A program made the translations under genes and the position numbers. A stretch of 64,000 nt of DNA from Streptomyces wuyuanensis (lineage in GTDB: Bacteria; Actinomycetota; Actinomycetes; Streptomycetales; Streptomycetaceae), in the NCBI RefSeq assembly GCF_900103455.1, contig NZ_FNHI01000029.1, forward strand, positions 60,676 through 124,675, written 5' to 3'. Shown in pieces: positions 1 to 7,574 of the stretch. Positions within the stretch are counted from its first letter, which is position 1, and each line of letters opens with the position of its first letter. The notes under the pieces were generated by a model. The model saw only the letters and a list, made by a program, of their open reading frames with translations. It made no database searches and was not told the DNA's origin.

Positions 1-320
1 CCCCCTGCCGGGTGATCTGGACCGTCCGCGAGCCGGACCGCATCGGGTTCGCCTACGGCACCCTGTCAGGCCACCCCGAGTGCGGCGAGGAGAGCTTCCT
101 CGCGGAGATGGCGGCGGACGGCACCGTGTGGTTCACGGTGACGGCCTTCAGCAGGCCCGCCCGCTGGTACACGCGGCTCGCCGGGCCGCTCGTTCCGGTA
201 CTGCAGCGGATGTACGCGCGACGGCTCGGCGCCACCCTGCGGCGACTCGTGGCCGAGGCGGATACTGGCGGTACGGGAGGTCCGCGATGGAGTGGTTCTC
301 GGCACCCGACTACTGGCTGA
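1..320 (+). CDS. DUF1990 family protein, C-terminal part (5' truncated by window edge)
   Basis: Open from the first bases of the window to a TGA at 318-320. The readable part contains GFAYGTLSGHPECGEESF and later VWFTVTAFSRPARWYTRLAG, the pattern I associate with the C-terminal half of DUF1990 proteins, small actinobacterial and plant proteins of unknown function. The true start lies left of the window; the GTG at 12 is internal. It overlaps the start of the next gene by 34 bp, so the two are probably co-transcribed and translationally coupled. Function unknown. Confidence 0.75.
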   Translation, partial: PCRVIWTVREPDRIGFAYGTLSGHPECGEESFLAEMAADGTVWFTVTAFSRPARWYTRLAGPLVPVLQRMYARRLGATLRRLVAEADTGGTGGPRWSGSRHPTTG

Positions 321-1720
321 GCAGACTCGTCTTCCAGCGGGCGCTCGCCGCGCTGTACCTGGTGGCCTTCGTCGGCGCGGCCCTCCAGTTCCGCGCCCTG
401 ATCGGCGAGCGCGGCATGCTCCCGGTGCCCGAGTACGTGCGGTACGCCCCGATGCGGCGCGCCCCGAGCATCTTCCAACTGCACTACTCGGACCGGTTCT
501 TCGCCTGCTGCGCCTGGGCGGGGGCGGTGCTGTCGGCCGCGCTGCTCGGGGGCGCGGCCGACCACCTCCCGCTCTGGACGGCGATGCTGTGGTGGGCCGT
601 GCTGTGGGCGCTGTACCTCTCGATCGTCAATGTCGGACAGACCTGGTACGCCTTCGGCTGGGAGTCGCTGCTGCTGGAGACGGGGTTCCTGGCGGTCTTC
701 CTGGGGAACGAGCGGGCCGCGCCCCCGGTGCTGGTGCTGTGGCTGCTGCGCTGGCTGCTCTTCCGGGTGGAGTTCGGTGCCGGACTGATCAAGATCCGCG
801 GCGACGAGTGCTGGCGCCGGCTGACATGCCTGTACCACCACCACGAGACCCAGCCGATGCCGGGGCCGCTCAGCTGGTTCTTCCACCATCTTCCGGGACC
901 GCTGCACCGGGTCGAGGCCGCCGCCAACCATGTGACCCAACTGCTGGTGCCGGTGCTGCTGTTCACCCCGCAGCCCGTCGCCTCCGCCGCGGCCGGGCTG
1001 ATCGTCGTCACCCAGCTCTGGCTGGTGCTGTCCGGCAACTTCGCCTGGCTCAACTGGCTGACGATCGCGCTCGCGCTCTCCGCCGTGGACTTCTCCGCCC
1101 TCGCCGGGCCGCACCCGCTGCCCGCCCCGCCGCTCTGGTACGAGGTCCTGGTGATCGCGGCGACCGTCCTCGTCCTGGCACTGAGCCACCGCCCGGTGCG
1201 CAACCTGCTCTCCCGGCGGCAGGCGATGAACCGGTCCTTCGACCCGCTCCACCTGGTCAACACCTACGGCGCGTTCGGCACCGTGGGGAGGGTCCGGTAC
1301 GAGGTCGTGATCGAGGGCACGGACGAGCGGGTGCCGCGCCCCACGACCGTGTGGCGGGAGTACGGGTTCCGGGGCAAGCCCGGGGACGTCCGCAGGCTGC
1401 CCCGGCAGTTCGCCCCGTACCATCTGCGTCTCGACTGGCTGATGTGGTTCGCCGCGCTCTCCCCCGCGTACGCCCGGCCCTGGTTCGGCGGCTTCGTGGA
1501 GCGGCTCCTGGAGAACGACCGGGACACGCTGAAGCTGCTGCGCGGCAATCCGTTCCCCGACGCGCCGCCGACGTACGTCAGGGCCCGGCTGTACCACTAC
1601 ACGTTCACGGACTGGCGGCAGCTGCGCTCGACGGGCGCCTGGTGGCAGCGGCGGTACCTGCGCGAGTACCTGCCGCCGACCCGGCTGAGCACCACGGACG
1701 TGCCCGCGGAACGGGTCTGA
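287..1720 (+). CDS. lipase maturation factor (LMF) family membrane protein
   Basis: 477 aa. I chose the ATG at 287 because GGGAGG at 275-280 is well spaced and the protein then begins MEWFSAPDYWLSRLVFQR, as in bacterial LMF-family proteins. Several hydrophobic segments are followed by a soluble C-terminal half. Diagnostic stretches are GQTWYAFGWESLLLETGF, FGAGLIKIRGDECWR, and YEYGFRGKPGD-like text near residue 360. In animals LMF1/2 help lipases fold in the ER; the bacterial role is not established. The hydrophobic profile implies a cytoplasmic-membrane protein. Coupled to the DUF1990 gene upstream and ends just before a strong hairpin. Confidence 0.85.
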   Translation: MEWFSAPDYWLSRLVFQRALAALYLVAFVGAALQFRALIGERGMLPVPEYVRYAPMRRAPSIFQLHYSDRFFACCAWAGAVLSAALLGGAADHLPLWTAMLWWAVLWALYLSIVNVGQTWYAFGWESLLLETGFLAVFLGNERAAPPVLVLWLLRWLLFRVEFGAGLIKIRGDECWRRLTCLYHHHETQPMPGPLSWFFHHLPGPLHRVEAAANHVTQLLVPVLLFTPQPVASAAAGLIVVTQLWLVLSGNFAWLNWLTIALALSAVDFSALAGPHPLPAPPLWYEVLVIAATVLVLALSHRPVRNLLSRRQAMNRSFDPLHLVNTYGAFGTVGRVRYEVVIEGTDERVPRPTTVWREYGFRGKPGDVRRLPRQFAPYHLRLDWLMWFAALSPAYARPWFGGFVERLLENDRDTLKLLRGNPFPDAPPTYVRARLYHYTFTDWRQLRSTGAWWQRRYLREYLPPTRLSTTDVPAERV

Positions 1721-1793
1721 CGGACTCGCTGCGGGTCTCTCTCCCCCCCCCGGAGGCGGGCCCCGGCCGGAGTCGCCGGCCGGCAAGAGGACG

Positions 1794-1830
1794 CACGCAC
1801 CCCCGGTCCGCGGTGGACCGGGGGTGCGTG
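1794..1830. terminator. bidirectional hairpin terminator
   Basis: Perfect 16-bp stem (1794-1809 with 1815-1830, CACGCACCCCCGGTCC paired to its complement) and a 5-nt loop. It sits between the convergent LMF gene (stop 1720) and the minus-strand 55-aa ORF (stop 1850), so it could terminate both. Confidence 0.85.
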
Positions 1831-1849
1831 ACAGCCGTGGGGCGCGTGG

Positions 1850-2017
1850 TCAGTCGATGCCCTGGAGGATGTGCGGCTCGGCGAGGTCGTCCTCGTAGCC
1901 GGCCAGTCTGATCGGCGCGGAACGCGCCCAGACCTCGAGGCTTCCGAGTTCGTCCGGCCGCCCGGGTCGTTCGCCGGGTTCCGCCGAGGGCTTGGTCTTC
2001 TTCGTTTCAGTCGTCAC
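1850..2017 (-). CDS. small 55-aa protein of unknown function
   Basis: GTG at 2017 with a perfect AAGGAG six bases upstream, TGA at 1850-1852. The N-terminal half is polar and charged (TETKKTKPSAEPGERPGRPD). The C-terminal half is compact and looks selected: LGSLEVWARSAPIRLAGY, then EDDLAEPHILQGID at the end. Too short for usual ORF cut-offs. The RBS, the isolation between two hairpins and the shared terminator support a real gene. The leader-like N-terminus and conserved-looking tail would suit a precursor peptide or a small regulatory protein, but no modification enzyme adjoins it. I do not recognise a named family. Confidence 0.7.
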   Translation of the reverse strand: MTTETKKTKPSAEPGERPGRPDELGSLEVWARSAPIRLAGYEDDLAEPHILQGID

Positions 2018-2214
2018 CGCGCACTCCTTAGTGTCGCGTCACAGGGACAGGGGCGGTCCGGTCGCGGTGGCGCCGTTCTTCGGGCGGGATCGCGGCCGTG
2101 GTTGCGGACCTGTCCCAGGGCGGTCTCGGGGGGTGTCGTGGCCCCTTGCCGACCGTCCGTTGGCTCCAGACTAACCAAATGAGCGCGGCTGCGCTCGATG
2201 GATTACGTCACATT

Positions 2215-2240
2215 GGGCGTTTCTTTACTGGAAAACGCCC
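2215..2240. promoter_or_regulatory. inverted repeat GGGCGTTT/AAACGCCC
   Basis: 8-bp arms at 2215-2222 and 2233-2240 with an AT-rich 10-nt loop, about 200 bp upstream of the 55-aa ORF start and 85 bp past the SDR stop. It could be an operator for the small ORF or a second terminator element. The 2018-2324 interval holds no other gene. Confidence 0.35.
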
Positions 2241-2269
2241 CAAGGTGACGGCCCATCGGGTACAGGAAA

Positions 2270-2297
2270 CCCCCGGGGAGTCTTGCTCGCCCGGGGG
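2270..2297 (-). terminator. hairpin downstream of the SDR gene
   Basis: CCCCCGGG (2270-2277) pairs perfectly with CCCGGGGG (2290-2297) across a 12-nt loop, 28 bp past the stop of the minus-strand SDR gene. Confidence 0.6.
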
Positions 2298-2324
2298 AAT
2301 CCGCCGTTCGGGTTACCTCGCGAC

Positions 2325-3800
2325 TCACCAGTTCGCGCGGTCGTAGTCCTTCAGGAAGCAGCCGAAGAGGTCCTCGCCGGCCTCTCCGCGCACGATCGGG
2401 TCGTACACCCGGGCGGCGCCGTCGACCAGGTCGAGCGGGGCGTGGAAGCCCTCGGCCGCGAGCCTGACCTTGTCCGGGTGCGGGCGCTCGTCGGTGATCC
2501 AGCCGGTGTCGACGGCGGTCATCAGGATGCCGTCGGCGTCGAACATCTCCTGGGCGCTGGTGCGCGTCAGCATGTTGAGCGCCGCCTTGGCCATGTTGGT
2601 GTGCGGGTGTCCCGCGCCCTTGTAGCCGCGGCTGAAGACACCCTCCATGGCGGAGACGTTCACGACGTACTTGCGCCTGGCCGGCGAGGCGGCCATCGCC
2701 GCACGGAGCCGGCTGATCAGGATGAACGGCGCGGTCGAGTTGCACAGCTGCACTTCGAGGAGCTCGACCGGGTCGACCTCGGAGACGGTCTGGATCCAGC
2801 TGTTGGTGTCGTGCAGGTCGGGCACGAGCCCGCCGGCGTCGATCGCGGTGCCCGCCTCGATCCGCGCGAGCGACGCCGAACCGGAGACGAGGGCGAGATC
2901 GGTGACGTCCTGGGCGCTCAGCCCCTCCGACCGGGGCCCGGGGAGGGCCGCGACCCGGTCCACCCCGCCGCTGCCGAAGGTGCCGATCACCTCGGCGGCG
3001 GGCAGCTCGCCCGCGGGCAGCGGGGCGCCTTCCGCCAGGACGAGCTCGCTGTACGCCTGCGGCGAGCGCCGCACGGTCTGGGCGGCGTTGTTGATCAGGA
3101 TGTCGAGCGGTCCCTCGGCGGCGACCGAGTCGGCGAGCGCGACGACCTGCGCCGGGTCGCGGAGGTCGATGCCGACGATCTTGAGGCGGTGGATCCACTC
3201 GTCGCTGTCCGGCATCGCCTTGAAGCGGCGGATCGCGTCGTTGGGGAAGCGGGTGGTGATGGTGGTGTGGGCGCCGTCGCGGAGCAGCCGCAGCGCGATG
3301 TACATGCCGATCTTGGCGCGGCCGCCGGTGAGCAGCGCGCGCCGGCCCGTCAGATCGGTACGGGCGTCACGGCGGGCCCGGTTCTCGGCCGCGCACTTCT
3401 GGCACAGCTGGTGATAGAAGGCGTCGACCTCGACGTAGCGGGTCTTGCAGATGTAGCAGGAGCGGGGGCGCTGGAGTATGCCCGCGATCTCCCCCATCAC
3501 GGAGGAGGAGGGCAGCAGCCCCTGGGTCTCGTCGTCGATGCGGTCCGCGGAGCCGGTGGCCGTGGCCTCGGTGACCGTCTTGTCGTGGGCGGTCTTGGCG
3601 GCGCGGCGCTCCTGGCGGCGGCGCTGCTTGACGGTGCGGTAGATCCCGGCGGTGGCGCGACGGACCGTGACCGCGTCGGGGTGGTCGACCTCCAGGCGGT
3701 CGAGCTCCTCGAGAACGCCCAGGCAGACGGCCAGTCGCTCGGGGTCGATGCCGGGGCCGAAGTCCAGGCTGTCGTCTGTCACCGTCATCGCCGCTGCCAT
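2325..3800 (-). CDS. SDR-family oxidoreductase-like protein with N-terminal zinc-ribbon extension
   Basis: 491 aa. The ATG at 3800 (MAAAMTVTDD) has AAGGA upstream at good spacing; the longer reading to 3875 adds an unlikely leader. A helical N-terminal region (residues 1-120) precedes a four-cysteine element, CYICK plus LCQKC, that should bind a metal. A Rossmann region follows: RRALLTGGRAKIG as an altered TGxxxGxG nucleotide loop, LDILINNAAQ (NNAG equivalent), a catalytic-type VSAMEG serine, and YKGAGHPHTNMAKAAL, where the usual YxxxK spacing is not obvious. Roughly twice the length of a classical SDR. Substrate and cofactor unknown; the altered motifs mean activity cannot be assumed. Downstream of glgC on the same strand, 148 bp away. 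Confidence 0.8.
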   Translation of the reverse strand: MAAAMTVTDDSLDFGPGIDPERLAVCLGVLEELDRLEVDHPDAVTVRRATAGIYRTVKQRRRQERRAAKTAHDKTVTEATATGSADRIDDETQGLLPSSSVMGEIAGILQRPRSCYICKTRYVEVDAFYHQLCQKCAAENRARRDARTDLTGRRALLTGGRAKIGMYIALRLLRDGAHTTITTRFPNDAIRRFKAMPDSDEWIHRLKIVGIDLRDPAQVVALADSVAAEGPLDILINNAAQTVRRSPQAYSELVLAEGAPLPAGELPAAEVIGTFGSGGVDRVAALPGPRSEGLSAQDVTDLALVSGSASLARIEAGTAIDAGGLVPDLHDTNSWIQTVSEVDPVELLEVQLCNSTAPFILISRLRAAMAASPARRKYVVNVSAMEGVFSRGYKGAGHPHTNMAKAALNMLTRTSAQEMFDADGILMTAVDTGWITDERPHPDKVRLAAEGFHAPLDLVDGAARVYDPIVRGEAGEDLFGCFLKDYDRANW

Positions 3801-3948
3801 TCCCTGTGTCCTTCGTGTCCCGCTTCGGGGATTCCAAAAGCGGAACTTTACTTCAGAGGCGGGTGTCCGGGCCAAACCGTACCGGAGGCAGGCTCCGCTC
3901 GTTGGCTTTCCGCGAGGAACGCGTCACGGAGGGTCACGTCGATGGGCG

Positions 3949-5166
3949 TCACAGCACCCGCTGCCCCTTGCCCAGCGCGATCACCCCGCCCTCCGAGACC
4001 GTGTACAGCTCCCGGTCGCGCTCCGGATTGACGCCGATCGTGGCGCCGGGCGGGACGTCGACGTTCTTGTCGAGCACGGCTTCGCGCACCACCGCGCCCC
4101 GTCCGATGCGCACGTTGTCGTGCAGCACGGAGCCCTGCACCACGGCCCCCTGCCCCACCGCCACACCCGGGGACAGCACGGACCGGGTGACCTGGCCGCG
4201 GATCTCGCAGCCGGGGCTGACCACCGACTCGCTCGCGATCCCGCCGGCGCAGAACCGGGCGGGCGGCAGCTGACCGGAGTGGGTGTAGATGGGCCAGCGG
4301 CGGTTCTCCAGGCTGAACACGGGCCGTTCGGCGATCAGATCCATGTGGGCCTCGTAGTAGGAGTCGAGGGTTCCCACGTCACGCCAGTAGCCGTGCTCGA
4401 GCGCGCTCTCACCCGGCACGTGGTTGGTGTCGAAGTCGTAGAGCTGGGCGACACCACGCTCCGTGAGCATCGGGAGGATGGATCCGCCCATGTCGTGCAC
4501 CGAGCGGGGATCCTCGGAGTCCCGGTGCAGGGCGTCGATCAGCACCTTCGTGGTGAAGAGGTAGTTGCCCATCGAGGCGAACACCCGGTCGGGGTCGCCT
4601 CGCAGCCCGGGTGGGTCGGTGGGCTTCTCCAGGAACCGCTCCACCCGCGTGCCGTCCGTGGCGGGGCTGATCACACCGAACGACGACGCCTCCGAGCGCG
4701 GCACCCTGATCCCGGCGACGGTGACCCCGGCGCCGCTCTCGACGTGCTGCTTGAGCATGTGGCGCGGGTCCATGCGGTAGACGTGGTCGGCGCCGAACAC
4801 GGCGATGTAGTCGGGCTGTTCGTCGTGGACCAGGTTGAGGGACTGCAGGATGGCGTCGGCGCTGCCCAGGTACCAGCGCGGGCCGAGCCGCTGCTGCGCG
4901 GGCACCGGGGTGACGTAGTTGCCGAGGAGGCTCGACATCCGCCACGTGGTCGTGACGTGCCGGTCCAGCGAGTGCGACTTGTACTGGGTGAGCACGCAGA
5001 TCCGCAGGATGTCCCCGTTGACCAGGTTGGAGAGGACGAAGTCCACGAGCCGGTAGGTGCCGCCGAAGGTGACCGCCGGTTTCGCGCGGTCGGCCGTCAG
5101 CGGCATCAGCCGTTTGCCCTCCCCGCCCGCCAGGACGATCCCGAGCACCGAAGGTCCACCGCGCAT
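3949..5166 (-). CDS. glgC: glucose-1-phosphate adenylyltransferase
   Basis: 405 aa. Makes ADP-glucose and pyrophosphate from ATP and glucose-1-phosphate, the committed step of bacterial glycogen synthesis. VLGIVLAGGEGKRLMPLT carries the nucleotidyltransferase signature; PAVTFGGTYRLVDFVLSN is the conserved sugar-phosphate region; FLEKP, DMGG and YWRDVGTLDSYYEAHMDL are family hallmarks. The last 110 residues form a left-handed beta-helix-like hexapeptide repeat. Lies 58 bp downstream of glgA on the same strand, probably one operon. In actinobacteria ADP-glucose also feeds the GlgM/GlgE maltose-1-phosphate route. Confidence 0.97.
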   Translation of the reverse strand: MRGGPSVLGIVLAGGEGKRLMPLTADRAKPAVTFGGTYRLVDFVLSNLVNGDILRICVLTQYKSHSLDRHVTTTWRMSSLLGNYVTPVPAQQRLGPRWYLGSADAILQSLNLVHDEQPDYIAVFGADHVYRMDPRHMLKQHVESGAGVTVAGIRVPRSEASSFGVISPATDGTRVERFLEKPTDPPGLRGDPDRVFASMGNYLFTTKVLIDALHRDSEDPRSVHDMGGSILPMLTERGVAQLYDFDTNHVPGESALEHGYWRDVGTLDSYYEAHMDLIAERPVFSLENRRWPIYTHSGQLPPARFCAGGIASESVVSPGCEIRGQVTRSVLSPGVAVGQGAVVQGSVLHDNVRIGRGAVVREAVLDKNVDVPPGATIGVNPERDRELYTVSEGGVIALGKGQRVL

Positions 5167-5224
5167 CGCGCCCCCTCACGCCGTCGGCTCGCGCCGTGTG
5201 ATTCTGTCGTCGGACGAATTCGGA

Positions 5225-6385
5225 CTACCGGAGCGTCTTCTCGTAGAGCTCGTGGGTACGCCGGGCCACCTGGTCCCAGCCGAACTCGCGGACCGCGCGC
5301 TCTCGTCCGGCCTCGCCCATCCGCCGGGCCGTGGCGGGGTCGTCGAGCACCCGGTCGAGCGCCTCCGTCAGCCCCGTCTCGAACTCCTCGGGGTGCGCGG
5401 CGTCGTACGGTACGAGCAGCCCGGTCCGCCCGTCGTCGACGACCTCCGGGATGCCGCCGACCGCGGACGCGACCACCGCCGTGCCGCACGCCATGGCCTC
5501 GAGGTTCACGATGCCCAGCGGCTCGTAGACGGAGGGACACACGAACACCGCGGCATGGGTGAGCAGTTGGACGACGGCGGGCCTGGGGAGCATCTCGGGG
5601 ATCCAGTGCACCCCGTCGCGCGCGTCGCTCAGTTCGCCGACGAGGGCACGGAACTCGGCGCCGATCTCCGGGGTGTCGGGCGCGCCGGCGCACAGCACGA
5701 GCTGGGCGCCCGGGTCGAGGGCGTGCGCCGCGCGCAGCAGGTGCGGAACGCCCTTCTGCCGGGTGATGCGGCCGACGAAGAGCACGTACGGCCGGCCGGG
5801 GTCGATGCCGAGGCCGCGCAGCACGTCCTTGCCGCGGTCGGGCCGGTAGAGGCGGGTGTCGATGCCGTTGTGGACGACGTGCACCCTGGCCGGATCGAGC
5901 GCGGGATAGCAGCCGAGGATGTCGGCGCGCATGCCGCGGGAGACCGCGATCACGGCGTCGGCGGCCTCGATCGCCGTCCGCTCGGCCCATCCTGACAGGG
6001 CGTAACCGCCGCCGAGCTGCTCGGCCTTCCAGGGCCGCAGGGGTTCGAGCGAGTGCGAGGTGACGATGTGCGGGACGCCGTGGAGGAGCTTGGCGAGGTG
6101 GCCGGCGAGATTGGCGTACCAGGTGTGGGAGTGGACGAGTTCGCGGTCCGCGAGCGCCGCGGCCATCGACAGGTCGACGGAGAAGGTGCGCAGGGCGTCG
6201 TTGGCGCCGTCGAGCCCGGCGAGGGCGGCGTGCCGCACGACCCCGTCGGCCGTGGCCCCCTCGCCCCAGCAGTGCACGTCGAGCTCGGTCAGCGCCCGTA
6301 ACTCCCGGGCGAGGAACTCCACATGGACCCCGGCCCCGCCGTAGACGTCCGGCGGATACTCGCGTGTGAGCAGTCCCACCCTCAT
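5225..6385 (-). CDS. glgA: glycogen synthase, actinobacterial GT4 type
   Basis: 386 aa from the ATG at 6385 (MRVGLLTREYPPDVYGGAGVH), the conserved start of this family; an upstream in-frame GTG at 6403 would add six residues. A GT-B glycosyltransferase: N-terminal domain with GGAGVHVEFLARELR, a mid region VHVVHNGIDTRLYRPD, and a C-terminal nucleotide-sugar site with FVGRITRQKGVPHLLRA and VCPSVYEPLGIVNLEAMACG (the EX7E element). This family is annotated glycogen synthase; some actinobacterial members make maltose-1-phosphate from ADP-glucose and glucose-1-phosphate (GlgM), and that role is equally possible here. Pairs with glgC downstream. Confidence 0.93.
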   Translation of the reverse strand: MRVGLLTREYPPDVYGGAGVHVEFLARELRALTELDVHCWGEGATADGVVRHAALAGLDGANDALRTFSVDLSMAAALADRELVHSHTWYANLAGHLAKLLHGVPHIVTSHSLEPLRPWKAEQLGGGYALSGWAERTAIEAADAVIAVSRGMRADILGCYPALDPARVHVVHNGIDTRLYRPDRGKDVLRGLGIDPGRPYVLFVGRITRQKGVPHLLRAAHALDPGAQLVLCAGAPDTPEIGAEFRALVGELSDARDGVHWIPEMLPRPAVVQLLTHAAVFVCPSVYEPLGIVNLEAMACGTAVVASAVGGIPEVVDDGRTGLLVPYDAAHPEEFETGLTEALDRVLDDPATARRMGEAGRERAVREFGWDQVARRTHELYEKTLR

Positions 6386-6533
6386 ACGTCGATGGTCACC
6401 CACACGGGGCCGTGGCGGAAGACCGCGGCGGACGGGCGGCGAGCCCCGCCGGTCGTCAAGGCCGACCGGCGGGGCCGCGGATGCCGCGGGCGCGGTGTCC
6501 CGGGCGGGGCGGGCTCAGGTGTCGGGTGCCGAC

Positions 6534-6686
6534 GGGTCCTGGGAGAGCGGCCGGGGGCGGGGCTTGCGGCCCTTGTGGACGGGTGCCGCGAATGTCCCGG
6601 GCGGGTGTCACGGCCGTAGGCGCCGGGTGCCGCTGTCGCGGGCGGGCGCCGAAGCCGAAGGCGCCGGGTCCTGGGAGAGCGGCCGG
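6534..6686. repeat. imperfect duplication around the 3' end of the iron-sulfur gene
   Basis: GGGTCCTGGGAGAGCGGCCGG occurs near 6534 and again near 6666, with related GC-rich sequence (cgggcg, gccgggtgccg) between. The right copy lies inside the C-terminal codons of the [2Fe-2S] gene and the left copy beyond its stop, suggesting a local duplication. The rest of 6386-6607 shows no gene. Confidence 0.5.
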
Positions 6687-7450
6687 CGGGGCGGGCGGTC
6701 GAAGACGCAGTCGCCGCACAGACCGCCGCCCGGGCAGCGGTAGTAGAGGCAGCAGCTGGTGCGGCGCAGGGCCGGTCCGCGGACCGTGCCGGACAGATCC
6801 GGGTGGTCGAGCAGGCCCGTGGTGAGTGCGGTGGCGCGGTCGGCCACCTCGGGGCGGTCGCGCTCCCGCGCCCAGCGGTGGATCTCGCGCAGGGCGCCGG
6901 CGAGCGCGGAGCCGGCGTTGCCCCACAGCAGCCGGTGGGAGATGCGGACATCGCCCCGCAGGGCCTCGGCGAGCGGGACGAGGTGGCCGAACTGGACGGC
7001 TTCCCGGATGCTGTCCACGGTGCCGGGGAGCGTCCCGGCCCGTGTCCAGCAGAGATCGTCAGGCGAGCTGAGCTCCGGGTCCCAGTACAGCGCTCCGGCA
7101 GCCGGGTCGGGGAACTCGCCGTGCAGGGCGGCCGGGCCGAGCGCCGTGGACCACAGCCGGGCGGCGAGTCCGAGGTGGGCGATGGAGGCGGCGACCCGTC
7201 GTTCGGGCGTGCGCAGCCGGGCCGCGACGCGGTCGACACGGGCGGTGAGGGGCACGATGTCGCCGGCGTGGAGCCGGGACAGCGGCAGATGGCCGGGGCC
7301 GGGCTCACCGGTCCGGGTCGCGAAGAAGCCGCCGATCGGCTCCGTCTCCGTCCGCTCCACGCGCCGCGCCCCCGCCCGGTCTCGCTCCGCCGTCCCGCCG
7401 TGCCCCGGACCCGAGGTCCGCGGGCCCGGCGCCTGCATCGGGTGCAGCAT
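6608..7450 (-). CDS. FhuF-like (2Fe-2S)-binding protein, probable ferric-siderophore reductase
   Basis: 280 aa from the ATG at 7450 (MLHPMQAPG); the start is uncertain and 7438 is an alternative. The decisive feature is the C-terminal cysteine cluster CCLYYRCPGGGLCGDC, the C-C-x10-C-x2-C pattern of FhuF-type ferric-siderophore reductases that take iron from imported siderophores in the cytosol. Upstream, LSSPDDLCWTRAGTLPGTVD and LLWGNAGSALAGALRE resemble actinobacterial relatives. The residues after the cluster are low-complexity Ser/Ala/Pro/Arg and lie in a duplicated region, so the C-terminus may have been extended recently. No siderophore genes are nearby. Divergent from the EamA gene, 124 bp apart. 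Confidence 0.8.
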   Translation of the reverse strand: MLHPMQAPGPRTSGPGHGGTAERDRAGARRVERTETEPIGGFFATRTGEPGPGHLPLSRLHAGDIVPLTARVDRVAARLRTPERRVAASIAHLGLAARLWSTALGPAALHGEFPDPAAGALYWDPELSSPDDLCWTRAGTLPGTVDSIREAVQFGHLVPLAEALRGDVRISHRLLWGNAGSALAGALREIHRWARERDRPEVADRATALTTGLLDHPDLSGTVRGPALRRTSCCLYYRCPGGGLCGDCVFDRPPRRPLSQDPAPSASAPARDSGTRRLRP

Positions 7451-7574
7451 ACGGCGGCGGCCCGGCGCCCGGGCGCCGAGGCGATCCCGTACTCCCCTAC
7501 TCCTGCGGTAGTACGCGAGAGTGCCTGCTCGAGAACGACGACGTGAGGCGTCCACCGGGGAGATCGTTGGGCCC

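Noticed and set aside
53..1786. Long antisense ORFs opposite real genes (for example 577 aa minus strand)
   Set aside because: High GC makes stop codons rare; these frames are Arg/Pro/Gly-rich shadows of the confident LMF gene.
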